A DNA stretch of 51,989 bases from Streptococcus varani. GTDB taxonomy: Bacteria; Bacillota; Bacilli; Lactobacillales; Streptococcaceae. Position 1 is the first letter of the stretch, and each line of letters opens with the position of its first letter. Of this stretch, positions 19,250-27,100 are shown piece by piece. Made by a program: the position numbers and the translations under genes. The notes beneath the pieces were generated by a model that ran no database searches, had not been told where the DNA came from, and saw nothing but the letters and a program-made list of their open reading frames with translations. The stretch spans positions 1 through 51,989 of the forward strand of contig NZ_CTEN01000008.1 in the NCBI RefSeq assembly GCF_001375655.1, read 5' to 3'.

Positions 19250-19275
19250 AAAGATAGGGAGAGGGCCCTATCTTT
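19250..19275 (-). terminator. Terminator after comS
   Basis: AAAGATAGGG pairs perfectly with CCCTATCTTT (10 bp) and is followed on the minus strand by TTTTTCATTTT. It ends the short comS transcript 18 bases past its stop. Confidence 0.85.
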
Positions 19276-19293
19276 GTAGATTATAGAGTTAAA

Positions 19294-19362
19294 TTAGAAC
19301 CACCATATTCCCCAGCCACCAGAACTCGCAATCATTGTTGTAAAAAACTTAAACATTTTCAT
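19294..19362 (-). CDS. comS: ComS competence pheromone precursor (XIP)
   Basis: A 22-codon gene read from the minus strand. It starts MKMFKFFTTMIA and ends SSGGWGIWWF, preceded by AAAGGAGATT seven bases from the ATG. ComS is exported and trimmed to a short C-terminal pheromone (XIP) that is re-imported and bound by ComR. The position between comR and ruvB, a ComR-type palindrome and -10 upstream, and a terminator right after all fit. The double-Trp C-terminus resembles the WW-type XIPs of several streptococcal groups and differs from the single-Trp type I recall for S. suis P1/7. The mature form is inferred to lie within the last 7-11 residues. Confidence 0.88.
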   Translation of the reverse strand: MKMFKFFTTMIASSGGWGIWWF

Positions 19363-19386
19363 AATCTCCTTTTGTTTTATGAGATT

Positions 19387-19428
19387 ATTATAGATTTATC
19401 TAAGGTTTTTCAACATGACAAAAATGTC
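19387..19428 (-). promoter_or_regulatory. comS promoter with ComR box
   Basis: A perfect palindrome GACATTTTTGTC (19417-19428) is followed by 24 bases and TATAAT (19387-19392) on the minus strand. This is the expected autoregulatory target of ComR-XIP. The box lies six bases past the comR stop codon. Confidence 0.85.
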
Positions 19429-19434
19429 TACAAA

Positions 19435-20346
19435 CTAACTGCTCTTACTATCGCTTTCCCATTCATTTTCAATTTTTTCAAGAAGATTTGGATCCCCAAT
19501 CATTCCCGCTGATAACTTCGCAGCTTCATAAAGTTGTTCTGCATCTTTTTTGTTCTTATCAACATATAATTTATACTTCCAACTTATCATCTTCAAAATC
19601 GGTAATTTTTGATAATCTTGAGTCCTGTTCATGATTTGTTCAATAGTTTGAATAAATGCTGGAATGCAATCATTCTGTTCTTTAGAACCTGCAACACCAA
19701 CCATCACAAAAAGGACATCTCTCAAAATGAATAAATCTTTAGGTCTAACAACATTCACCTGACAAGGCAAAGTCTTCAACAAATGCTGGAAAACTGCATT
19801 CTCCTTAGGAAATTTACTTAATTCTGTCATTCGTGCATGTTCTAAAAACAGACGAATCATCAACAGCTCATTGATACTGTAGGCATCTTTGTGTGAAATT
19901 TGGAAAAAATATTCTTCCAAGATTTCTTTTCCATATATAGCTTCACTGGTATCATGCACATCAAAAAAGGATTGAATGGTATCAACCGCAAGTTGCTCTT
20001 CCTCTGGCAAATCATCATAATAGTTATCATAAATTTCAGTTAATATCTGATCCCGCCAGTCAATCTTCTTGTTTTCCCCATAAGTGGGAGTTCGAAGGAT
20101 ATCATACTTTAAATTGAGATAATCTTCAGGCAAGTCGACATAATCTGGCATCAGCTCATATAACGACATCCCCAAACCAGTTGCTATAAATGTTATCTTT
20201 GTAAAGGTAGGTTTTGACTCCCCACTTTCAATTCTCGCCAACTGTCTTATGGAAAATTCAGTTTCATCGCCACACATAGATTCTCTTGTGATTCCTTTGC
20301 TCTCACGAAGTGAACGTACCCTTTTGCCAAACTCTTTATTATCCAC
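19435..20346 (-). CDS. comR: Competence regulator ComR (Rgg/RRNPP family)
   Basis: 303 residues. The N-terminal helix-turn-helix (about 7-60: EFGKRVRSLRESKGITRES, FSIRQLARIESGESKPT) is followed by a helical TPR-like peptide-binding domain. Bound by XIP, ComR activates comS and comX. Identified by the ComR-like N-terminus, the LKYDILRTPTYG segment, the location between purB and ruvB as in S. mutans and S. thermophilus, and the adjacent comS. The start codon is GTG (complement of 20344-20346) with AAGGAG five bases upstream. A promoter TTGAAT-17-TATACT lies upstream. Confidence 0.9.
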   Translation of the reverse strand: MDNKEFGKRVRSLRESKGITRESMCGDETEFSIRQLARIESGESKPTFTKITFIATGLGMSLYELMPDYVDLPEDYLNLKYDILRTPTYGENKKIDWRDQILTEIYDNYYDDLPEEEQLAVDTIQSFFDVHDTSEAIYGKEILEEYFFQISHKDAYSINELLMIRLFLEHARMTELSKFPKENAVFQHLLKTLPCQVNVVRPKDLFILRDVLFVMVGVAGSKEQNDCIPAFIQTIEQIMNRTQDYQKLPILKMISWKYKLYVDKNKKDAEQLYEAAKLSAGMIGDPNLLEKIENEWESDSKSS

Positions 20347-20378
20347 AACTACTCCTTAGTAAATCAATTTGATAGCAC

Positions 20379-20407
20379 TAGTATACATAATACCGAAAAA
20401 ATATTCA
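20379..20407 (-). promoter_or_regulatory. comR promoter
   Basis: On the minus strand TTGAAT, 17 bases, TATACT, within an AT-rich stretch between purB and comR. This is a good constitutive-type promoter, so basal ComR does not need readthrough from purB. Confidence 0.7.
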
Positions 20408-20498
20408 ATTATTTTTGATTTTTTTGCATCTTTTGGCTTTTTATGTATATTTTTACAAAAACCCATCTATTTTGTTTTAGATAGGTTATAAAGATTGC

Positions 20499-21797
20499 TT
20501 AGTCTGCCAAGCCGATACGCTCAAATACTTCCTCTACCCGTTGTGTATAATAAGTCGGATCAAAGAGTTCGTCGATTTCAGCTTGGGTGAGAAGGTTTGT
20601 GACTTTGCTGTCAGCTTCCAAAAGCGGTTTGAAATCCACTTGGTTATCCCATGAGTGAGCGGTTTTCGGTTGCACCAAATCATAGGCTTCTTCGCGGGTC
20701 ATGCCTTTTTCAATCAGTTTGAGCATGACGCGTTGGCTATAAATGAGGCCAAAGGTAGAATTCATGTTGCGGATCATGTTTTCTGGGAAAACCGTCAGAT
20801 TTTTGACAATGTTTCCGAAGCGGTTGAGCATGTAGTTGATCAGAATGGTCGTGTCCGCCGCGATGATGCGTTCTGCTGATGAGTGTGAAATGTCACGTTC
20901 ATGCCAGAGGGCAATATTTTCATAGGCTGTGACTGCGTGCCCACGGATGACTCGAGCTAAACCGGTCATGTTTTCAGACCCAATGGGATTGCGTTTGTGA
21001 GGCATAGCCGAACTGCCTTTTTGCCCCTTAGCGAAAAATTCTTCCACTTCGCGCTGTTCTGATTTTTGCAGGCCGCGAATCTCAGTAGCCATGCGCTCGA
21101 TGGATGAGGCGATAATGGCCAAGGTTGAGAAGTATTCGGCGTGGAGGTCGCGTGGCAGGACCTGGGTGGAGATTTCCTGGGCACGGATACCTAATTTGTC
21201 ACAGACATATTTCTCCACGAAAGTCGGGATGTTGGCAAAGTTGCCGACCGCTCCAGAAATTTTTCCTGCTTCTACTGCCTGGGCTGCCTGCTCGAAACGC
21301 TGGATATTGCGCTTCATTTCGCTGTACCAGGTGGCCAGTTTGAGACCGAAGGTCGTTGGCTCGGCGTGAACACCGTGGGTCCGACCCATCATGATGGTCA
21401 TCTTGTGCTCTTTGGCCTTGTCGCCGACGATGTTTTTGAAATTCTCCAGGTCGCGACGGATGATGTCGTTTGCCTGCTTGTAGAGGTAGCCGTAAGCCGT
21501 GTCCACCACGTCGGTCGAAGTCAGACCGTAGTGCACCCACTTGCGCTCCTCACCGAGGGTTTCAGAAACCGCACGGGTAAAAGCCACCACATCGTGACGG
21601 GTTTCCTGCTCGATTTCAAGGATGCGGTCGATGTCAAAGTCCGCATGTTCTCGGATTTTCGCCACATCTTCCTTAGGAACTTCACCCAACTCAGCCCAAG
21701 CTTCGTCAGCGAGGATTTCCACCTCCAACCAAGCACGGTACTTATTTTCTTCCGACCAAATATTCGCCATTTCAGGGCGAGAATAACGTTCTAGCAT
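20499..21797 (-). CDS. purB: Adenylosuccinate lyase
   Basis: 432 residues. Catalyses two steps: SAICAR to AICAR in IMP synthesis, and adenylosuccinate to AMP. Signature [17 protein letters not shown] carries the catalytic loop; [14 protein letters not shown] and the His in [11 protein letters not shown] are also present. Ribosome site AAGGAG precedes the ATG. The HEPN-like gene ends only 17 bases upstream, so an accessory cassette separates purB from purK. The 5' half is strikingly GC-rich for this window (34 of 60 bases at 21241-21300), suggesting a recombined segment or strong codon selection. Confidence 0.98.
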   Translation of the reverse strand: MLERYSRPEMANIWSEENKYRAWLEVEILADEAWAELGEVPKEDVAKIREHADFDIDRILEIEQETRHDVVAFTRAVSETLGEERKWVHYGLTSTDVVDTAYGYLYKQANDIIRRDLENFKNIVGDKAKEHKMTIMMGRTHGVHAEPTTFGLKLATWYSEMKRNIQRFEQAAQAVEAGKISGAVGNFANIPTFVEKYVCDKLGIRAQEISTQVLPRDLHAEYFSTLAIIASSIERMATEIRGLQKSEQREVEEFFAKGQKGSSAMPHKRNPIGSENMTGLARVIRGHAVTAYENIALWHERDISHSSAERIIAADTTILINYMLNRFGNIVKNLTVFPENMIRNMNSTFGLIYSQRVMLKLIEKGMTREEAYDLVQPKTAHSWDNQVDFKPLLEADSKVTNLLTQAEIDELFDPTYYTQRVEEVFERIGLAD

Positions 21798-21814
21798 TTT
21801 TGCTCCTTAATTTT

Positions 21815-23224
21815 TTACAGCAATTCAATATGTCGACGAAAATCTCTTGTAAGAATTTTTTTATTGACAAAATCACCATTACTATTAATGAGATAATTTA
21901 ATGTATCCTTAATTCTATCCGATGTATATGTCTTCGCATGTAACCTAGTCAATATTTCTTTTAAAATATCATCTTGAGTTGAATTTAAGTTCTGACTGAG
22001 TTGCTGCTTTTGATTGAATAAATATTTCAATAAAGTTTTCACTTGATCTTGATTCAAAATATCAAACAATCTGTCATAATATTGAACTGCGCTTCTAGCT
22101 ACATCATAAGAATTGCCTAACCGACAGGTTAGAATAACTGAAAGTAGTTTTTCTGCCACTGAATCGGGAATGTCGGCCGATTGTTCAATATATGACATAA
22201 TATCTTTGGCCTTTGGACCCTCATGATAGAAATTATCAAACGAGTAGTGGATATTTTCAAGTTCATCAATCATGACGCTAAGAGCTATACTGCGAGTACC
22301 GTTAGATTTGTATCTATTCCCATCGCAAATATCGAAAAATTCCTTTGCTTTTGTCTCTTTATCTTTTTCAAGATTCAAAGAATACGAATCGATATCCAAT
22401 CCCAATTCATATTTCATCCTATCATCTGAGTTAATCCAAACAGTTGGAGCAATCTTTCTGATGTTATTCGTCAAAATATCATTTTGTGAACTTACATATT
22501 TTTTAAATAAAATCTTCAATAAATTATTGGTTAGAGTTATGGAAATATCTTTTATCTTACCATCTAATTGCAATAAATAATTATCATCAATATTAAGACC
22601 ATTTTGGCCAATACCATTTATGATTTTTTTCACCTCTAGCGAGTTTGAACTAGTTTCGTCTAAAAAAACATTATTAATGCAATCTTCAACCCAACCCAAA
22701 AGTAAAAGTGGGCTAATAATTTCTCTTGTGGGATGAGATCCACCAATATTATTTCTCATATCTAATATATGAAGTAGTTTTTTCTGAGTTATTTCGGAAA
22801 TAATCTCTAATTTACCACAAGTCTGAACCAACACAATATCTTTCAGCATAATGAAGTCATCTTTACTGGAGAAAAAACTACGTTTATCTCCTGAAACGGC
22901 ACTATCGAAAAATAAGTCCAATCCATACGAATCAGCTTTATTTCTAAGAGTTTCTACCACTTCATTCCATAAATCATTTAGTGCAGAATCAAAACGCCCA
23001 ATAGCTACACTTGAAATAAATTCAGACATATACATTGCGTTCTGCCTATGACTCTGAGGAATTGTATTTAATAAATCAGGTAGATTGCTTGAAACTCGGT
23101 ACTTGTCCGCAGTAGATGCAATCACGTTTTCAAAAGGTAAGCCAAAACTTTTTAAATAATTTTCGAATGGAGAAGATTCCACTATTTGTAACGAATCTCT
23201 TGACTGTCCAATGATATTACTCAT
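21815..23224 (-). CDS. Uncharacterised protein with HEPN-like R-x6-H motif
   Basis: About 470 residues starting at MSNIIGQSRDS, chosen because AGGAAAGGA precedes that ATG; a frame extending to 23302 lacks a ribosome site. Residues about 70-175 look like a HEPN helical bundle: IGRFDSALNDLWNEVVETL, then ILDMRNNIGGSHP, where R157 and H164 form the R-N...H pattern of HEPN ribonucleases found in toxin and abortive-infection proteins. The rest is helical and unrecognised. No signal peptide or membrane segment. AT-rich (18 of 60 G+C at 22441-22500). It is the third gene of the cassette between purK and purB. The RNase role is inferred from the motif only. Confidence 0.6.
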   Translation of the reverse strand: MSNIIGQSRDSLQIVESSPFENYLKSFGLPFENVIASTADKYRVSSNLPDLLNTIPQSHRQNAMYMSEFISSVAIGRFDSALNDLWNEVVETLRNKADSYGLDLFFDSAVSGDKRSFFSSKDDFIMLKDIVLVQTCGKLEIISEITQKKLLHILDMRNNIGGSHPTREIISPLLLLGWVEDCINNVFLDETSSNSLEVKKIINGIGQNGLNIDDNYLLQLDGKIKDISITLTNNLLKILFKKYVSSQNDILTNNIRKIAPTVWINSDDRMKYELGLDIDSYSLNLEKDKETKAKEFFDICDGNRYKSNGTRSIALSVMIDELENIHYSFDNFYHEGPKAKDIMSYIEQSADIPDSVAEKLLSVILTCRLGNSYDVARSAVQYYDRLFDILNQDQVKTLLKYLFNQKQQLSQNLNSTQDDILKEILTRLHAKTYTSDRIKDTLNYLINSNGDFVNKKILTRDFRRHIELL

Positions 23225-23379
23225 ATAAATATAAATTCCTTTCCTATCTTTAGCAGTCTGGTCTTTATCAAAACCAGTATTAAACAAGGTGCATTTCCAC
23301 ATTTTCCATAATCTACTAATTCTGCATTTTTCTGCTTAACCAAAAAACTTTAGACATTTAGTTTATTAAATCAAGGTTG

Positions 23380-23529
23380 TTATTTTTTCCCTTTTCCTAC
23401 AAATTTATCCAAAATTGCAGGCACTCCGACTGAAACGAAGACTGTTGCAATCATTCCTGCATTTTTCTTAATAAATTTAATAGGTTTATTTATCTGCTTC
23501 CCAATTTTATGAATTTGTTTCTTATCCAT
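23380..23529 (-). CDS. Small cationic membrane peptide (49 aa), unknown function
   Basis: A short gene read from the minus strand. It starts MDKKQIHKIGKQINKPIKF, continues to a hydrophobic stretch GMIATVFVSVGVPAIL, and ends DKFVGKGKK. The ATG follows the upstream gene's stop after a single base, implying translational coupling. Lysine-rich flanks around one hydrophobic helix are typical of small membrane-active peptides (type I toxins, holin-like or antimicrobial peptides), but no family is recognised. It lies between the interrupted gene and the HEPN-like gene, with about 155 bases to the latter. Confidence 0.65.
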   Translation of the reverse strand: MDKKQIHKIGKQINKPIKFIKKNAGMIATVFVSVGVPAILDKFVGKGKK

Positions 23530-23530
23530 T

Positions 23531-24150
23531 TTATACTCCATTCAAAAGCTCTTCACCAGTAAACTCAATTGTTATCATGTCTTCTTGTAGTGGCTCTAGT
23601 ATTTCAATTTGAGCAATAAATTCTTCCGGTTCAACACACCATTTTATTTGACGTGATTCTTCATCGTTTTTAAAATCTTGAAGTTCAACAAGTTGCGAAA
23701 CATATTCATGATTTTCTTCAACCAATTGCTTTACTGGATAAAAAATAGTATCAACCATCTGGGGATGCCCTGTAACAGAATAAGTTTTCGCTAATAAATC
23801 ACTGGATTTTACAATATAGGAAAGTTGGTCATTTAACTCATTAAAACTGTTTGAAATCTCTTCATTAAATTTCTCATCAAACATAGATTTAAATAATATA
23901 CCAACTTTTGAATTAGGAATTGAAATCTGTTTATTTACCTCAATTTCAAATTCCTTAATAATAGACTCTCGCCCTTCGTTTAAATCACTTATTGCGTGTA
24001 GAAGCAAACTTTGTTTATGGGGATCTTCGTCCGGTATCTGCAAGGCCTGATTGATTGTACTTTCTGCACCTAATATTTTAGCGCGCCTATCATTTTTCTG
24101 ACCCTGTTTTATTTCCAAACTAATTTGCTTAACTTCTGTTAATAAAATTT
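23531..24150 (-). pseudogene. 3' part of IS-interrupted unknown gene
   Basis: C-terminal about 202 codons (EVKQISLEIKQGQKNDRR to ITIEFTGEELLNGV) of a gene whose 5' part is at 26668-27089. Removing the IS material and one copy of the 13-base target duplication joins the two parts in frame: 422+607 bases, exactly 343 codons. The predicted 342-residue product is acidic, helical and apparently soluble. I do not recognise it. A hybrid frame starting inside the IS (MGNSSISDEHVFF) could express this part, but no ribosome site supports it. Confidence 0.8.
24138..24150 (+). repeat. 13-base target duplication, left copy
   Basis: GTTAATAAAATTT precedes IS copy 2 and recurs right after it (25315-25327) and after the IS tail (26668-26680). 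The uninterrupted reading frame needs only one copy, so this is a target-site duplication of 13 (or 14, if the next C is host) bases. Confidence 0.8.
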
Positions 24151-25314
24151 CCCGCGTTGTAAAATGAAGTGCAACAAAAAAGACATGTTCGTCTGATATA
24201 CTAGAATTCCCCAACTCAGTATAGAAAGCAGATGAACATGTCCAACACTCATTCTACCAAAAAATCAACCTATTCTCATCTCTCAGCCTCGGAACGTGGC
24301 GAAATGGCTGCTTATCTTAAAATGGGAAAGAAACCGGCTGAAATCGCTCGTCTTCTAGGTCGTCACCGGTCGACAATCAGTCGAGAAATCAAACGTGGTT
24401 CGGTGGATCAGGTACAGGATAAGAATGGGAAACGTACCTATTTCAGTGCCTATTTCGCTGATAGCGGACAGCGTGTCTATGAATCCAATCGTCAAAAGTG
24501 CTCTTATCTCAAGTTGAATGACTGCTCCGCTAAATTCATTGAGCAATTAGGATATGCCTTGAAAGCTAAAATTCGTCTTCATAGCGTAGATAGTTTCGTT
24601 CAGACTTATAAAGCAAATCATCCTGAGGAGGTTGTTCCCTCTACCAAAACCATTTATCGCTATATCAAAGAGGGGCTGTTAGTTATAAAACCAATCGATT
24701 TACCTAAGATGGTCAGTATCAGGAAACGTTCTAAGCCAGTCATTAAGACGAATAAGAAAACTTTAGGTCAGTCTATCGAAGAACGTCCTGAGTGTATCAA
24801 TGACCGTTCTGAATTTGGTCATTGGGAGATTGACTTGGTTCTTGGAAAGAAAACCAAAGGTGAAGCTGTTGTTTTGACTTTGGTAGAGCGCCAGACACGC
24901 TATGCACTAGGAGTTAAGCTAGAAGACAAACAGTCCCATACCATTAATTGTGCTGTCAAACAACTTACAAGTCAGTATCCTATTGCATCCATTACAGCTG
25001 ATAATGGTTCTGAATTTAGTTTACTCTCAGACTTGGAAGCTGTTGATGTTTACTTTGCACATCCATATTCTTCACATGAGAGAGGTACAAATGAGAACTT
25101 CAATGGTCTCCTCAGAGAATATATCCCTAAAGGAAACTCTTTTAATTCACTAACCTCTGAAGAACTTGACAACTATATCACAGCCATCAATGAGCGCCCG
25201 AGACGACTTCTTCAATACCAATCTTCAAAATTCCTATTTGGGATAGCCCAAATAGCTTAACCTCTGGATCTCTAGTTATCAATCAACTTGTTGCACTTGA
25301 CTTGACAACATGCG
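24151..25314 (+). mobile_element. IS30-family insertion sequence, copy 2
   Basis: A full 1164-bp element, CCCGCGTTGTAAAATG on the left to CAACATGCG on the right. It is inserted in the unknown gene of the pur-operon cassette and flanked by the 13-base duplication. Opposite orientation to the interrupted gene. It appears identical to copy 1. Confidence 0.92.
24232..25260 (+). CDS. IS30-family transposase (copy 2)
   Basis: 342 residues, identical in protein sequence to copies 1 and 3. HTH AEIARLLGRHRSTISREI; catalytic residues in FGHWEIDLVLG, ITADNGSEF and NENFNGLLREY. Intact. The start is preceded by AGAAAGCAGATGAAC. Insertion breaks the cassette gene and is probably polar on the downstream small peptide and HEPN-like genes, and possibly on purB. 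Confidence 0.95.
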   Translation: MNMSNTHSTKKSTYSHLSASERGEMAAYLKMGKKPAEIARLLGRHRSTISREIKRGSVDQVQDKNGKRTYFSAYFADSGQRVYESNRQKCSYLKLNDCSAKFIEQLGYALKAKIRLHSVDSFVQTYKANHPEEVVPSTKTIYRYIKEGLLVIKPIDLPKMVSIRKRSKPVIKTNKKTLGQSIEERPECINDRSEFGHWEIDLVLGKKTKGEAVVLTLVERQTRYALGVKLEDKQSHTINCAVKQLTSQYPIASITADNGSEFSLLSDLEAVDVYFAHPYSSHERGTNENFNGLLREYIPKGNSFNSLTSEELDNYITAINERPRRLLQYQSSKFLFGIAQIA

Positions 25315-25382
25315 GTTAATAAAATTTCTAAATCTGCAATTTTTTGAGCATTAACTAATTGATTGACATTGGAAATAACATT
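25315..25382 (+). repeat. 68-base duplicated host segment between IS copies 2 and 3
   Basis: Bases 25315-25382 repeat 26668-26735 exactly: the target duplication plus 55 bases of the interrupted gene. It then runs into TTGTAAA, shared by the host sequence and the IS left end. This shows copy 3 arose by duplication of IS plus flank, not by a simple independent insertion. Confidence 0.9.
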
Positions 25383-26540
25383 TTGTAAAATGAAGTGCAA
25401 CAAAAAAGACATGTTCGTCTGATATACTAGAATTCCCCAACTCAGTATAGAAAGCAGATGAACATGTCCAACACTCATTCTACCAAAAAATCAACCTATT
25501 CTCATCTCTCAGCCTCGGAACGTGGCGAAATGGCTGCTTATCTTAAAATGGGAAAGAAACCGGCTGAAATCGCTCGTCTTCTAGGTCGTCACCGGTCGAC
25601 AATCAGTCGAGAAATCAAACGTGGTTCGGTGGATCAGGTACAGGATAAGAATGGGAAACGTACCTATTTCAGTGCCTATTTCGCTGATAGCGGACAGCGT
25701 GTCTATGAATCCAATCGTCAAAAGTGCTCTTATCTCAAGTTGAATGACTGCTCCGCTAAATTCATTGAGCAATTAGGATATGCCTTGAAAGCTAAAATTC
25801 GTCTTCATAGCGTAGATAGTTTCGTTCAGACTTATAAAGCAAATCATCCTGAGGAGGTTGTTCCCTCTACCAAAACCATTTATCGCTATATCAAAGAGGG
25901 GCTGTTAGTTATAAAACCAATCGATTTACCTAAGATGGTCAGTATCAGGAAACGTTCTAAGCCAGTCATTAAGACGAATAAGAAAACTTTAGGTCAGTCT
26001 ATCGAAGAACGTCCTGAGTGTATCAATGACCGTTCTGAATTTGGTCATTGGGAGATTGACTTGGTTCTTGGAAAGAAAACCAAAGGTGAAGCTGTTGTTT
26101 TGACTTTGGTAGAGCGCCAGACACGCTATGCACTAGGAGTTAAGCTAGAAGACAAACAGTCCCATACCATTAATTGTGCTGTCAAACAACTTACAAGTCA
26201 GTATCCTATTGCATCCATTACAGCTGATAATGGTTCTGAATTTAGTTTACTCTCAGACTTGGAAGCTGTTGATGTTTACTTTGCACATCCATATTCTTCA
26301 CATGAGAGAGGTACAAATGAGAACTTCAATGGTCTCCTCAGAGAATATATCCCTAAAGGAAACTCTTTTAATTCACTAACCTCTGAAGAACTTGACAACT
26401 ATATCACAGCCATCAATGAGCGCCCGAGACGACTTCTTCAATACCAATCTTCAAAATTCCTATTTGGGATAGCCCAAATAGCTTAACCTCTGGATCTCTA
26501 GTTATCAATCAACTTGTTGCACTTGACTTGACAACATGCG
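25383..26540 (+). mobile_element. IS30-family insertion sequence, copy 3 (left tip missing)
   Basis: Same as copy 2, offset by 1226 bases, but lacking the outermost six bases CCCGCG at the left. The left junction reads host AACATT joined to TTGTAAAATG. The right terminus is complete (CATGCG) and abuts a partial second copy of the IS tail. The truncated left repeat may impair its own mobility. Confidence 0.9.
25458..26486 (+). CDS. IS30-family transposase (copy 3)
   Basis: 342 residues, identical to the other two copies, all catalytic motifs present. It lies in the duplicated unit. The gene can still supply transposase although this element's left terminus is shortened by six bases. Confidence 0.95.
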   Translation: MNMSNTHSTKKSTYSHLSASERGEMAAYLKMGKKPAEIARLLGRHRSTISREIKRGSVDQVQDKNGKRTYFSAYFADSGQRVYESNRQKCSYLKLNDCSAKFIEQLGYALKAKIRLHSVDSFVQTYKANHPEEVVPSTKTIYRYIKEGLLVIKPIDLPKMVSIRKRSKPVIKTNKKTLGQSIEERPECINDRSEFGHWEIDLVLGKKTKGEAVVLTLVERQTRYALGVKLEDKQSHTINCAVKQLTSQYPIASITADNGSEFSLLSDLEAVDVYFAHPYSSHERGTNENFNGLLREYIPKGNSFNSLTSEELDNYITAINERPRRLLQYQSSKFLFGIAQIA

Positions 26541-26667
26541 AAATGAGCGCCCGAGACGACTTCTTCAATACCAATCTTCAAAATTCCTATTTGGGATAGC
26601 CCAAATAGCTTAACCTCTGGATCTCTAGTTATCAATCAACTTGTTGCACTTGACTTGACAACATGCG
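26541..26667 (+). mobile_element. 127-bp tandem copy of the IS30 3' end
   Basis: Bases from AATGAGCGCCCGAG to CATGCG duplicate 26415-26540 directly behind copy 3. The junction reads CATGCG-A-AATGAG, with one base from neither parent. It encodes only the last transposase codons and the right inverted repeat. Confidence 0.9.
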
Positions 26668-27089
26668 GTTAATAAAATTTCTAAATCTGCAATTTTTTGA
26701 GCATTAACTAATTGATTGACATTGGAAATAACATTTTGTAAAGCTTCAGGATTGTCTAGAATTATTTTTTCTAACCTAGCCTTTGAAACTATCTCATTAT
26801 TTGTTCCTTTTGTAACAAAATTTGGCAATAGTGATTTTCTATCTGCAGTCCTCTGAAAATCAATTTCACCTTTCTGAAACTTCTTTAACTGCTCCTGTGT
26901 AAATCGAACAACATATACTTCTTCCGGATTAATCTTTTTCTTAATTTCTTTATATGAATTAACTACCGTTGAAAAATACCTACTTACTTGTTCCATGTTG
27001 TTATTCTTTAAGAAATTGATGGATAACTGATTATCTACATTTCTGCCTTTTATAGAAAGTTCATTCCTTTTAATAGATAACTCACCCAT
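26668..27089 (-). pseudogene. 5' part of IS-interrupted unknown gene
   Basis: First 140 codons (MGELSIKRNELSIKGRN to IADLEILLT) of the cassette's first gene. A strong ribosome site AAAGGAG precedes the ATG, which lies 11 bases after the purK stop, so it is placed as the next cistron of the pur operon. After LLT the frame runs into IS sequence and stops at 26625. The protein region VYVVRFTQEQLKKFQKGEIDF is not one I can place in a family. The gene is disrupted in this strain; relatives without the IS should have a 342-residue product. Confidence 0.8.
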
Positions 27090-27100
27090 AAAATTCTCCT

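Noticed and set aside
23225..23302. N-terminal extension (MWKCTLFNTG) of the HEPN-like protein
   Set aside because: No ribosome site at 23302, whereas the ATG at 23224 has AGGAAAGGA at proper spacing.
24151..24214. Hybrid IS-host start (MGNSSISDEHVFF) as a real new gene
   Set aside because: The start lies in IS sequence without a Shine-Dalgarno; the host part is better explained as the 3' half of an interrupted gene.
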